This document shows, piece after piece, positions 1 through 9,900 of a DNA stretch of 64,000 bases. The notes below the pieces were generated by a model. That model made no database searches and had not been told where the DNA came from. It saw only the letters and a list, made by a program, of their open reading frames with translations. Both the position numbers and the translations under genes were made by a program. The stretch comes from Bacteroidota bacterium (GTDB taxonomy: Bacteria > Bacteroidota > Bacteroidia > Bacteroidales > Lentimicrobiaceae), in contig WSXU01000001.1 of assembly GCA_009773455.1 (NCBI GenBank), forward strand, positions 1 to 64,000, in the 5' to 3' direction. How positions within the stretch are numbered: position 1 is the first letter of the stretch; each line of letters starts with the position of its first letter.

Positions 1-1218
1 AAAACACAGACCAGCCTGGTGAAAGGTTACCCCACCACCGAAGCCGGATGGATGAAGTTTGATGTAAGTTCTATCCCCGACGGGGCAACCATCAACTCCG
101 TCGAATTTCACGGTTATGTAAATGCCACGAATTATCCCTACTGGAACATCAACCCCGTGACTGTGGACCCGGTTTCAGCAACACCATCGGCCCTTTATAC
201 AGACATCATGGCAGAATCCGCTTCAGGATACTATCTGTACCGAAGCGAAGGTAGCACCTTCAGCACCGGCTGGAAGGTTCATGCACTCACCGGCAATGCC
301 AATGCCAACCTGCAGGCAGCCCTTGCCCAGAACTGGTTTGCCATCGGTATCATGGACAGGGATGCAAGTACCTCTTACTATATAGGGTTCGACGGCTGGA
401 ATGAGGCCAACAAGCCATACCTCGTGATTGATTATACCTATGTTCCACCATACAACTGGCTCACCCTCGACGGCACAGGCAGTGCTTCAGGCACTGTGTT
501 ACCTGCCGGTAACAATCAGATTTCTGTGGGATTCAATGCAGGAAGCCTGGCTGCCGGAACCTACACTGCCGGCATCCGGATTACCAGCAACGACCCGGAC
601 CAGCCGCAGGTGCTCATCCCCTGTACCCTGAACATCTCAAATGATAAAAACCTGAACCTTACCGTGCTGCTTGAAGGCCTCCTGAATGGCCCGGGAACCA
701 TGCGCAAAGCACAGGGAACATCGGGCGATCAGTATCCCGGAACCGTTGCCGACCAGGTAACCGTTGAACTTCGCGAAGCAGCCAATTACAGCAATGTGGT
801 TTATTCTGCCGCCAATGTCAACCTGAATACAGACGGTACAGCCAGTCTTCTGATTCCTGCTGCCAACAGCGGCCCTTACTATGTTACCATAAAACACCGC
901 AACAGCATCGAAACCACCACTGCCCTGCCCCTGTCCTTTGCAGGCGCTGACATTATCTATAACTTCACAACCGCCGCTTCTCAGGCCTATGGCTCAAACC
1001 TGCACCAGGCGGGAAGCAACTTTGTGATTTTTGGTGGCGATGTGAACCAGGACGGTTCGGTTGATACCGGCGATATGACCCCGGTTGACAATGATGCCGG
1101 AAGTTTTGCAGGGGGCTACCTGCCTACCGACATCAATGGCGATGGAACCGTTGATACAGGCGATATCACGGTAATCGACAACAATGCAGCCAGCTTCACC
1201 GGAAAGATCACCCCGTAA
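1..1218 (+). CDS. 3' part of a large secreted protein with dockerin-type tail (truncated by window edge)
   Basis: The reading frame is open to base 1, so the true start lies outside the window; the GTG at 19 is internal. The visible part begins inside a beta-sandwich region (about residues 1-145) that resembles DNRLRE/CBM96-type domains, with its 'KFDVSSIP' and 'YLVIDYTY' motifs. An Ig-like segment of the type common in T9SS cargo follows ('ITSNDPDQP', about 150-208). The last 190 residues are the module shared with three downstream proteins, ending in two calcium loops of the form DxNxDGxxDTGD. No type A T9SS tail is present. The next gene, another protein with the same tail, starts 89 bp downstream. 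It is probably a surface or extracellular protein; its activity lies in the missing part. Confidence 0.8.
   Translation, partial: KTQTSLVKGYPTTEAGWMKFDVSSIPDGATINSVEFHGYVNATNYPYWNINPVTVDPVSATPSALYTDIMAESASGYYLYRSEGSTFSTGWKVHALTGNANANLQAALAQNWFAIGIMDRDASTSYYIGFDGWNEANKPYLVIDYTYVPPYNWLTLDGTGSASGTVLPAGNNQISVGFNAGSLAAGTYTAGIRITSNDPDQPQVLIPCTLNISNDKNLNLTVLLEGLLNGPGTMRKAQGTSGDQYPGTVADQVTVELREAANYSNVVYSAANVNLNTDGTASLLIPAANSGPYYVTIKHRNSIETTTALPLSFAGADIIYNFTTAASQAYGSNLHQAGSNFVIFGGDVNQDGSVDTGDMTPVDNDAGSFAGGYLPTDINGDGTVDTGDITVIDNNAASFTGKITP
646..1218 (+). repeat. Shared C-terminal dockerin-tail module, copy A
   Basis: First of four homologous coding modules of 573-579 bp. Anchor motifs are LNL..LLEGL near the start, YYVTIKHRNSIETT in the middle, GGDVNQDG at calcium loop 1 and DINGDG at loop 2. 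The protein ends GKITP just after the second loop. Confidence 0.9.
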
Positions 1219-1307
1219 ATGACTAAGCCTTAAGAAGGCTATGAACAGGAATCCAAGGAAAGAAATTAATTCATCCGAATAAATAACATTTACCAAATCA
1301 ACGTATC

Positions 1308-4300
1308 ATGAAATTACTTCTTCGAACGGGTTTAATGGCCGTACTATTCCTTACGGTAACCCTTTGCCCGGCTCTTATCCATGCCGGCAACATTCACCTG
1401 AAGACGGGTGACACCAAGGTAAGTCTGACAGAAAACACCTATCAGCGGGTTGCATTCACTTCCTCGTTATCTGACATTGATTTTATAGAAATCAATACTG
1501 TTCAGGGCATGTTTGTAACACTGAATGCCGCCGGATTCGGAAACAGGAACATTGAAGGGGAGCCTGCTTTGCCGGTTTTCCATCGTTTGATTGAGGTTCC
1601 GCTGAGTGCTCAGTATTCAATACGCATCATCAGCCAGCATTTCCAGGAAATCGATCTGGCCGGCAACGGGGTGAATTATCCGGTGATGCCAGCCCAGCCT
1701 CCAATGTCAAAAAGTGATGATCCGGATAAGGTGCCCTTTGTCTATAACAAGGCAGTGTATGACAGAAACAGTTTCATTGAGGATGAACTGATTTCGATCA
1801 GTAATGCAGGATTGATGCGGGCACTCAACCTGGCTAGGGTTGACATTTCGCCGGTTCAGTACAATCCTGTTACCGGCAAACTAAGGGTATATGATGAAAT
1901 TGAATTTGAGATTGTTTTTGAGAACGCCGATATTTACGGAACCATCGCCCTGAAACAATCCAAGTCATCGCCCTATTTCAGGAGTATGTATCAGATGGTT
2001 GAAAACTACAAGCCACTGGGGCCCTCCGATGAATTAATCCCGGCACCGGCAACCTATGTGATCATTTCTGATCCTATGTTTCAGACTGCCCTTCAACCAT
2101 TTATCCAGTGGAAAACAAAAAAAGGATTCAAAGTCATTCAGGGTTACACAAACAATGGAGCAGTCGGTACGACCACTACCTCAATCAAAGCTTACCTGCA
2201 GGGGCTGTACAATTCACCTCCGGCAGGTTACACAGCCCCGAGCTTCGTACTTTTTGTGGGCGACGTAGCCCAGATACCGGCCTGGAGCGGTTCAGCCGGA
2301 TCTCATTACACCGACCTGAGGTATTGTGAGTATACCGGTGACAATCTTCCGGAAGTATATTACGGCAGGTTTTCAGCAACTACAGTTGCCCAGCTGCAGC
2401 CCCAGATTGACAAAACGCTTGAATATGAACAATACCTGATGCCGGATCCGTCATTCCTGAACGAAGTGGTGATGGCTGCAGGAGCGGATGCCAGCTACCA
2501 GACCCACAGTAACGGGCAGATCAATTACGGAACCGAAACCTATTTCAATGCAGCCCATAACATTGTTTCACACACCTACCTGCAACCTGAACCATCCGGC
2601 GGGAATTATTCGACAAACATTCATACCAATGTGTCAAACGGAGTATCCTACGCCAACTATACTGCACATTGCAGTCCGGACGGCTGGGCTGATCCGAGTT
2701 TTACCATCTCAGATATCTCCGGTCTTTCAAATGCAGGAAAATATTCTCTGATGGTTGGAAATTGCTGTCTTTCTGCAAAATTCGATGTAACCAGTTTTGC
2801 TGAAGAGCTTTTAAGAGCCGATGATAAAGGAGCTGTCGGATACATCGGTTGTTCAAACAACAGCTATTGGGACGAAGATTACTGGTGGGGTGTCGGATTT
2901 AAAACAGTTGCACTTCATCCTGCTTACGATGCTGCCCATATCGGTGGCTACGACGGTGCCTTCCACGACCACGGCGAACCCACCAGCGACTGGTTTGTTA
3001 CCCAGGGCCAGATGGTTGTTTGTGGCAACTACGCCGTTGAAGAATCCGGCTCCAGCCGCAAAACCTATTACTGGGAAATCTATCACCTGATGGGAGACCC
3101 TTCCCTGATGATTTACTATTCGGTACCCCAGGCCCTGACGGCAACCTATCAGAGTACCCTCATGATTGGTATGACTACGCTTACGGTCAATACGGAGGCC
3201 TATGCCACCATAGCCCTTTCAAATGGCGGTGTCCTGCTTGATGCGAAAGTTGCCAATGCCAGTGGTGTTGCCAATCTGAGCTTTACAGCCCTGAGTGCAC
3301 CCGGAAACCTGGATATCGTTATCACCAAACAGAACCGGCAACCTCTCATCGGCACCATCCAGGTGATTCCGGCTGCAGGACCTTACGTGGTTTATTCCGG
3401 CAACACAATCAGCGATCCGCTGCCAAACGGTAACAATAATGCAGCGATGGATTATGCTGAAACCAATCTGCTTTCGGTCGCCCTCAATAATGTCGGGGTT
3501 GAAACTGCCTCCAATGTAACGGCAACACTTTCATCTGCTGATTCATATATCACCATCACCGACAATAATGCGGCTTATGGAAACATCGCTCCTGCAGGAA
3601 CGGTAACCATAACAAATGGATTTTCATACACGGTTGCCAACAACATCCCCGACCAGCGTGTGGTGGCATTTACTGTATCAGCAACGAATGGTACCACTAC
3701 ATGGAATTCGAATTTCAACATTACAGCCAATGCTCCTGTTTTGGGCATCGGAGCTATGACGGTTCAGGATAACGGGGCGGGTTGTGACAATGATGGTATC
3801 CTGGATCCCGGCGAAACGGCCAACCTCCTGATTGCCTGTTCCAATTCAGGTCACAGTTCTATATCCAATGTTGCCGGAACACTGGCTATATCGGGCGGAA
3901 CAAGTCCATATCTCACACTCAATTCAACCGGATACAGCCTGGGATCTATGAATGCGGGAGGGTCTGGCACTGCCATCTTCAGTGTGACAGCAAGTGCAGC
4001 AACTCCGCTGGGAACTGCTGTGGATCTTTTATTCACCCTTACCGGTGGAAGTGCAGGACAGTATTCGCTGCAGAACACCAAACAGGTTGTGATCGGACTG
4101 ATACCCGTGTACAACATAACCAACGGTTCGGTGACCACATGTACCGGGCTCTTCTATGATTCAGGAGGAGCTTCAGGAGCCTATCAGAACAATGAGAACT
4201 TTACCGAAACATTTTACCCTGCCTCAGCCGGCGCTATGGTAAGAATGGTATTCAACTCTTTCAATACTGAATCCGGATACGATTACCTGAGAATCTATGA

Positions 4301-6353
4301 CGGAACAAGCACTTCGGCAACACTTATAGGCACTTACAATGGCACCACGGGACCCGGTACTGTAACTGCAAACAATGCAAGCGGAGCGCTCACCATCAAC
4401 TTTACTTCGGATGTGAGTATAACTCCTGCCGGATGGGAAGCCGCCATCAGTTGTTATTCAACGATCGTCCCTACACTTTCGGTAACTCCGGCTAATCAGA
4501 ATGTTACAGCGCCTGCAGGTACTGCTTCGTTCAGCGTTACATCGAATACCGCCTGGAGTGCCACAAGCAATCAGACCTGGTGCACAGTAACACCTTCTGG
4601 TTCGGGTAATGGAACCATTACAGCATCTGTTGCAGCAAATACTTCAGTAACAAGTCGTGTTGCCAATGTTACTGTCACAGTGAGTGGACTCAGCCCGGTT
4701 GTGGTGACTGTTACTCAGGCGGGAGCGACTCCTTCACTGGCAGTTACACCATCAACACAAAATGTCACTGCAACGGCAGGTAGTACGGCATTCACGGTTA
4801 CATCAAACACAGCATGGAGTGTCATCAGCGATCAGACCTGGTGCACTGTGACCCCTACAGGAACAGGCAACGGCTCAATAACGGCTACTTATACCCAGAA
4901 TTTAAATACCTCTTCCAGAACAGCCAACATAACTGTTTCTGCATCCGGTGCTTCTCCGGTTATTGTTACCGTTGTTCAGGCAGGTGTTCCTGCTTCAGAA
5001 TTCCTGCTTTCCATCAGAAACATTCAGCAAACTGCGCCAAACATTTATGAGTTTGATGTTTTCCTGCTTGATGTTGATGGTGCGGCCCCATTCGAACTGG
5101 CAACCATCCAGGAAGGGATCAATTTCAATTTAGGCATCCTGAACGGTGCAGCGACTACGGCCGGAATGACAACCATTGTTCCGGGCTCATCAGAATTGCC
5201 TGCAAATATGGCTCCGATCAGTGTAAGCACTGTCTCAGCCGGCCTCATCAGGGTTGCAGGTCGTGCAGCCCCCGGCGCCGGTAACGGTTACATTATTTCA
5301 ACAGTTTCTCCCGGTACACGCATTGCAAGGCTCAGGATGACAAATTCAGTAAGTTTTGCTCCAAATTCAACTCCGAATATGGTATTCACCTCCAGTGCAG
5401 CAATCACCCCTTCCTATGCGACCAGGATTGCCAAGTATGAAGGTACGGTCAACACACAATTAACCGTTACACCCGGAAGCAATGCGATCGTTGAGGGAAA
5501 CCCGATTCTCTGCGGGCCTCCGGCACTGAGTGTTTCACCGATAAGTCAGTCGGTTTCGGCAGATGCGGGATCATTCGGCTATATTGTTACATCCAATGCT
5601 TCCTGGACAGCCGTCAGCGATCAGACTTGGTGTTCAGTTACGCCTTCTGGTTATGGTAATGGAATCATCACTGCTACCTTTACCCAGAATACAGGCACAC
5701 CACGCTCTGCTAATATTACTGTTTCTGTTGCAGGTCTTCCTGATTTCATTGTTTCCCTGAACCAGGAAGGTATCACCACAAAAACGCTGAATCTGTCTGC
5801 TCTGCTCGAAGGCTTATACAATGGCAACGGAACCATGCGTCAGGCGAGTGATGAAAACGGGGCTCATTTCGGTGCCGGCATTGCTGACCTGATTGACGTC
5901 GAACTTCATAACAGTGCCGACTACAGTATTATTGAACACAGTGCAGCAAATACAGAGCTAAGCACAGCCGGAAACGCAATCGTGAGCATTCCACCGGTAT
6001 TGGGCAACAGCTACTACATCACTGTTAAACACCGCAACTCCATCGAAACCACTTCGGCCAATCCGGTTTCATTCGCCGGACCGGTTATCACCTATGCCTT
6101 TGACCAGCCGGTCAAAGCTTTCGGAGGTAACCTGCTTCAGATGATTGACGGATATTATACCATCTATGGTGGAGATGTGAACCAGGATGGCACCATTGAC
6201 ACAGGTGACGGAACACCGATCGACAATGATCAGTTCATGTTTGTATCAGGATACATTGTGACAGATGTGAACGGCGACGGAACTGTGGATACTGCCGATG
6301 GAACCATTGTGGACAATAACCAGTTCTTCTTCGTAGGAACTTTATTACCATAA
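1308..6353 (+). CDS. Secreted gingipain-family (C25) cysteine peptidase with CUB, BACON, cohesin-like and dockerin-type domains
   Basis: This 1681-residue protein has a signal peptide (about 1-26) and an N-terminal propeptide-like region. The C25 peptidase domain spans about 245-620. The likely catalytic dyad is His454 in 'YTAHC' and Cys486/Cys487 in 'GNCCLSAKF'; aligning on the gingipain motif ACVNGDF favours Cys487. Behind the peptidase lie Ig/CARDB-like repeats (about 690-935), a CUB domain (about 940-1055), two BACON domains (about 1056-1228), a cohesin-fold-like domain (about 1229-1403), a third BACON domain (about 1406-1490) and the shared 190-residue tail. C25 peptidases are classical T9SS cargo, so export by that route is likely, yet no type A sorting domain is visible. 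Specificity for Arg or Lys cannot be read from the sequence. Confidence 0.88.
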   Translation: MKLLLRTGLMAVLFLTVTLCPALIHAGNIHLKTGDTKVSLTENTYQRVAFTSSLSDIDFIEINTVQGMFVTLNAAGFGNRNIEGEPALPVFHRLIEVPLSAQYSIRIISQHFQEIDLAGNGVNYPVMPAQPPMSKSDDPDKVPFVYNKAVYDRNSFIEDELISISNAGLMRALNLARVDISPVQYNPVTGKLRVYDEIEFEIVFENADIYGTIALKQSKSSPYFRSMYQMVENYKPLGPSDELIPAPATYVIISDPMFQTALQPFIQWKTKKGFKVIQGYTNNGAVGTTTTSIKAYLQGLYNSPPAGYTAPSFVLFVGDVAQIPAWSGSAGSHYTDLRYCEYTGDNLPEVYYGRFSATTVAQLQPQIDKTLEYEQYLMPDPSFLNEVVMAAGADASYQTHSNGQINYGTETYFNAAHNIVSHTYLQPEPSGGNYSTNIHTNVSNGVSYANYTAHCSPDGWADPSFTISDISGLSNAGKYSLMVGNCCLSAKFDVTSFAEELLRADDKGAVGYIGCSNNSYWDEDYWWGVGFKTVALHPAYDAAHIGGYDGAFHDHGEPTSDWFVTQGQMVVCGNYAVEESGSSRKTYYWEIYHLMGDPSLMIYYSVPQALTATYQSTLMIGMTTLTVNTEAYATIALSNGGVLLDAKVANASGVANLSFTALSAPGNLDIVITKQNRQPLIGTIQVIPAAGPYVVYSGNTISDPLPNGNNNAAMDYAETNLLSVALNNVGVETASNVTATLSSADSYITITDNNAAYGNIAPAGTVTITNGFSYTVANNIPDQRVVAFTVSATNGTTTWNSNFNITANAPVLGIGAMTVQDNGAGCDNDGILDPGETANLLIACSNSGHSSISNVAGTLAISGGTSPYLTLNSTGYSLGSMNAGGSGTAIFSVTASAATPLGTAVDLLFTLTGGSAGQYSLQNTKQVVIGLIPVYNITNGSVTTCTGLFYDSGGASGAYQNNENFTETFYPASAGAMVRMVFNSFNTESGYDYLRIYDGTSTSATLIGTYNGTTGPGTVTANNASGALTINFTSDVSITPAGWEAAISCYSTIVPTLSVTPANQNVTAPAGTASFSVTSNTAWSATSNQTWCTVTPSGSGNGTITASVAANTSVTSRVANVTVTVSGLSPVVVTVTQAGATPSLAVTPSTQNVTATAGSTAFTVTSNTAWSVISDQTWCTVTPTGTGNGSITATYTQNLNTSSRTANITVSASGASPVIVTVVQAGVPASEFLLSIRNIQQTAPNIYEFDVFLLDVDGAAPFELATIQEGINFNLGILNGAATTAGMTTIVPGSSELPANMAPISVSTVSAGLIRVAGRAAPGAGNGYIISTVSPGTRIARLRMTNSVSFAPNSTPNMVFTSSAAITPSYATRIAKYEGTVNTQLTVTPGSNAIVEGNPILCGPPALSVSPISQSVSADAGSFGYIVTSNASWTAVSDQTWCSVTPSGYGNGIITATFTQNTGTPRSANITVSVAGLPDFIVSLNQEGITTKTLNLSALLEGLYNGNGTMRQASDENGAHFGAGIADLIDVELHNSADYSIIEHSAANTELSTAGNAIVSIPPVLGNSYYITVKHRNSIETTSANPVSFAGPVITYAFDQPVKAFGGNLLQMIDGYYTIYGGDVNQDGTIDTGDGTPIDNDQFMFVSGYIVTDVNGDGTVDTADGTIVDNNQFFFVGTLLP
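5781..6353 (+). repeat. Shared C-terminal dockerin-tail module, copy B
   Basis: Second copy, at the end of the C25 peptidase. It keeps LNL..LLEGLYNG, YYITVKHRNSIETTSANPVSF, GGDVNQDG and DVNGDG. The second loop reads DTADG instead of DTGD, and the protein ends GTLLP. Confidence 0.92.
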
Positions 6354-6357
6354 ACCA

Positions 6358-6397
6358 TCAGGTCCAAAGCGGGTATTATTTCCTGCTTTGGACCTGA
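6358..6397 (+). other. Strong hairpin after the C25 peptidase gene
   Basis: A perfect 13-bp inverted repeat (TCAGGTCCAAAGC / GCTTTGGACCTGA) starts 4 bp after the stop codon. No T-run follows it, so it is not a canonical intrinsic terminator. It may stabilise the mRNA 3' end or act with the terminator at 6558. Confidence 0.6.
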
Positions 6398-6557
6398 TTA
6401 CCTATCATCTGACACCATTGTAGTAAATATAATCCTGGTCAGGATCATTGGATTGAGGCAAAACCGGGTGTAAACACTGCGGAAAGACATCAGACCCGGA
6501 CGAGCTCATGACAAAAGCTGTCAGCGGGATTCATTCTCCGGAAATTTTTTTCCTGTT

Positions 6558-6597
6558 AAAAACCTTCCACATCCCACCGATGCGGAAGGTTTTTTTT
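6558..6597 (+). terminator. Intrinsic terminator
   Basis: AAAAACCTTCC pairs with GGAAGGTTTTT, followed by an unbroken T-run. CATC/GATG inside the loop can extend the stem. It ends any transcript that reads through the C25 peptidase gene, or a short RNA from the 160 bp before it. Confidence 0.8.
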
Positions 6598-6962
6598 GCA
6601 CTGTAACCACCATTTTCAAAAAAGATTACTCTTCAAAGCAACCTGATTGCGGGCTTTTTCAATAAAACTGAGTGAATGAACAGTAGGGTTGAGCTAAGTA
6701 CTTGCATATTCATACATGTACTTATGAACTTTTGTATATATTATTTGTTTCCAATAATTACCGCCTTAGCTCTGCACAACAGAGTACCTCCCGGGAAGGC
6801 GAACTATCATCCTGCTTCATACATTTCGGATTACTCAGAAAAATAATACAAAGCCTCTGACACTGCCGGTTTATTCTTCCACATCTCTTTTGCCTTCTGG
6901 TTTTAATCATTGAAAATTGTTGAATATATCAACCCTGTTTGTATTTATTAACCTGGAACAAC
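6598..6962. other. Intergenic leader of the PKD/GEVED giant gene
   Basis: No gene is seen here. The stretch is AT-rich with several near-matches to the Bacteroidota -7 element (around 6735-6750), but none fits TAnnTTTG exactly. The promoter of the next gene is presumably in this interval; I cannot place it. Confidence 0.4.
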
Positions 6963-9900
6963 ATGAGAGCAAGATTACTACTTCTGGTTGGAATGTGTTT
7001 AGCATACGCCAGCGTCTCCGGAACCGGACTCCGGAATACCATTAGAAATCAGGAATACATCTCCACGGAGAAAACTTCTGACAGGTCAGTTGCAAAATCG
7101 GATCAAGCAGCTGTATTGAGTCTTCCATTGCAAAATAAATTCCTCTATTGGCAAAAAGAGGTGGAACAGGCCTATGCAATGGCCGGACGCCTGGATGCTG
7201 ACAAGCCATGGCAGGTGGACGCAGATCTTTATCTCTCGCAGAGTTGTTGTCCCGATTTTATTTTAAAGGATGCTGTTGAGATTTGTCCTCCCGATGGCGC
7301 ATGTATCGGAAGCACCCGCCCTGATCAGGGTGGGCTGGGACGTGCAGCGGCGGCATGTAAAAACACCCCGCACACGTATACGGTTTACCCGAACGATCCC
7401 TCCTATACTTTTACCTGGACCATTACCGGTGGTTCACCGGCCTCATATACCGGAAATCCAGTCAACATTGTCTGGGGTTCCGGTGCAACCGGAATCATCA
7501 AGGTGGTAATCAGCAACCTTGCCATGGGTGGATCCTGCATCGATTCCATCACCCGGGAGTTCTGCCTGATCGACGGGCCTAAAGCGGATTTTACGGTTTC
7601 CCCGGATACGGTTTGTCAGAATACCCCTGTTAATTTCACCAATACATCCCTTGGCGGAAGCGTATTTTTCTGGGATTTCGGCGATGGCACCACTTCAACA
7701 CTGGCCAGCCCTCCGCCCCACTCCTATGCTTTGCCGGGCAATTACACCGTACTTTTGAAAGCAACCGATATGGGTGCCGGTCATCCGGTTGGCACGGGTC
7801 AGGGAGGTGAGGCAGTAGTAGCATGCGGTTGCAGCGATACTGCCACCATGCAGGTTGTTGTTCTTGCTGGTACCGGTCCTGAAATTGTTTACGATTGCTG
7901 TTTCGGCACTGTCTGCGCCGGAGATACATCATCCTTCTGTACACCTATGGTCTGTGGCAGTTATAACTGGACTGTAACCGGGGGATCAATCATTTCGGGC
8001 AACAACACCAGTTGTATAAAAATCAAATGGAATCCAGCCTATACAGGCCCGACTACCGTTAGCCTGCAAAGTTGCCCTTCATCGTCGTGTCAGGGAATTA
8101 CCACACTGGACGTGCCTGTTTTATACCCGAATCTGCCGATCAGCGGCCCTTCAACTGTTTGTGTGGGTTCGTCCGGAAGCTTCTCTCTCCCCTGGATGCC
8201 GGGAACCTATTATACCTGGTCGGTAAACGGCCCGGGATTATATTCATTCAACAAAAAAGACAGAAACGTTACCACGGCAAGCATTACCTTCAATAACCCG
8301 GGCCTTTACTGGGTAAAATGTGTTTACAACAACCCGCTTGCCGGTTGTAATGGTGTCGACTCAATTCCTGTGAATGTGTTGCCCATCTTTAACATTACCG
8401 GAGATGAAACCGTTTGTGAAGGAAGTTCAATACAATACTATGCGCCGGTGCCGGCAAACTGGTCAGTTTCACCTCCGGGCCCTGTTATTTCCGGGAATGG
8501 CTCTCCTATAGCGACCATTCAGTGGACACCTGGCAACTATGTAATTACAGCCGTATCGCTCATTCCGAATGTCTATTGCAACGACACCGCCTATCTGAAA
8601 GTCAAGGTTATAGCCAAACCCATCCTTGGCAGCATTCAGGGTACAATGACAGCATGTCCGGGTAGCAAACACACTTTCAGTATATCTTCAAATACCAGTG
8701 GCAGTGATTTCATCTGGCCGGCTTCGCCGGGAGTAAATGTACTCTCGGAGATGGGGTCAGATAACGATTCAATTGTTGCTCAGTTGAATGGCCCCGGCCC
8801 CTGGCAGATCAGTGTATATCAGAACGTTGAGATCAGTCCTGGAAACTTCTGCCCGTCACTGACACAAATTCTGAATATAAGTCCTTATCCCACCCCTGTG
8901 ATCACTGGAACAACCACAGTCTGTGTTGATGCTGTGGTTCAGTATACCGCAAGCGGCCCAATGCCTCCGGGTGGATTCACATGGACAATATTACCTTCAA
9001 ACAGGGGAACCATACAATCGGGACAGGGAACCAATACAGTGAACATCCAGTGGCACGGACCACCAACAACAGCGGCCCTCTCAGTATCGCATTGTTCCGG
9101 AAGTTTTACACTTGGTATTACCATTAACACCCCACCTGTTGCTCTGGCAACCTACAATATGCTGCCTGTGTTCTGCCTTGGCGACAACCAGGTTCTGACC
9201 CTATCAACACCCTCCGGTGCAGGATATTCCTATCAATGGTATCTGAACAACACGCTTTTACCGGGACAAACCAACAATACACTAAACATCAACATTGCCA
9301 GCCTTGCGCTTGGTGTTCACCAGTATCATGTTGTGGTGACGCTGAACGGATGTTCTATAAAATCTAATATTGTTAATGTCAAAATTGAGAGTTGCAACCC
9401 AGGAGGACCCGGTGGATGTGATGTCATTGCCAATTTCTGGACCTACCCGGTTTGCGATACCGTATTCCTGGTTGATCAGTCAACGGTTACCCCACCGAAC
9501 ACCATAGTCCTCTATCAATGGTCTGTTTCCGGTCCGGGGTCAGGCAATTTCTTCCCAAATGCCAATGCACCCAATCCTTACCTGACTGTCAGCGCTTCAG
9601 GACAATATACCGTAACACTTACGGTTACTTCGTCATCAAGCTGCACCAGCACCTTCTCATCGATCGTAAACATCTTACTGCCCAATGCTTCTTTTACTTT
9701 TACATCGCCTGTATGCCAGAACTCTCCGGCCACTTTCAATGCCATACCAAATAATCCGGCGTTTAATTATGCCTGGACTTTTGGTGACGGAGCCACTTCG
9801 TTTCTGGCCGCGACCCAGCATGCCTATGATAATACAAGCCCGCCTTCTGATACCGTAATTCTTGTAATTACAGACCAGATGGGATGTATCGCCAGGGACA

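Noticed and set aside
6358-6397. Intrinsic terminator
   Set aside because: The stem is strong but no T-run follows; listed as a hairpin only.
6939-6962. TTG start for the PKD/GEVED gene
   Set aside because: ATG at 6963 begins a clean signal peptide; the eight extra residues from TTG spoil it.
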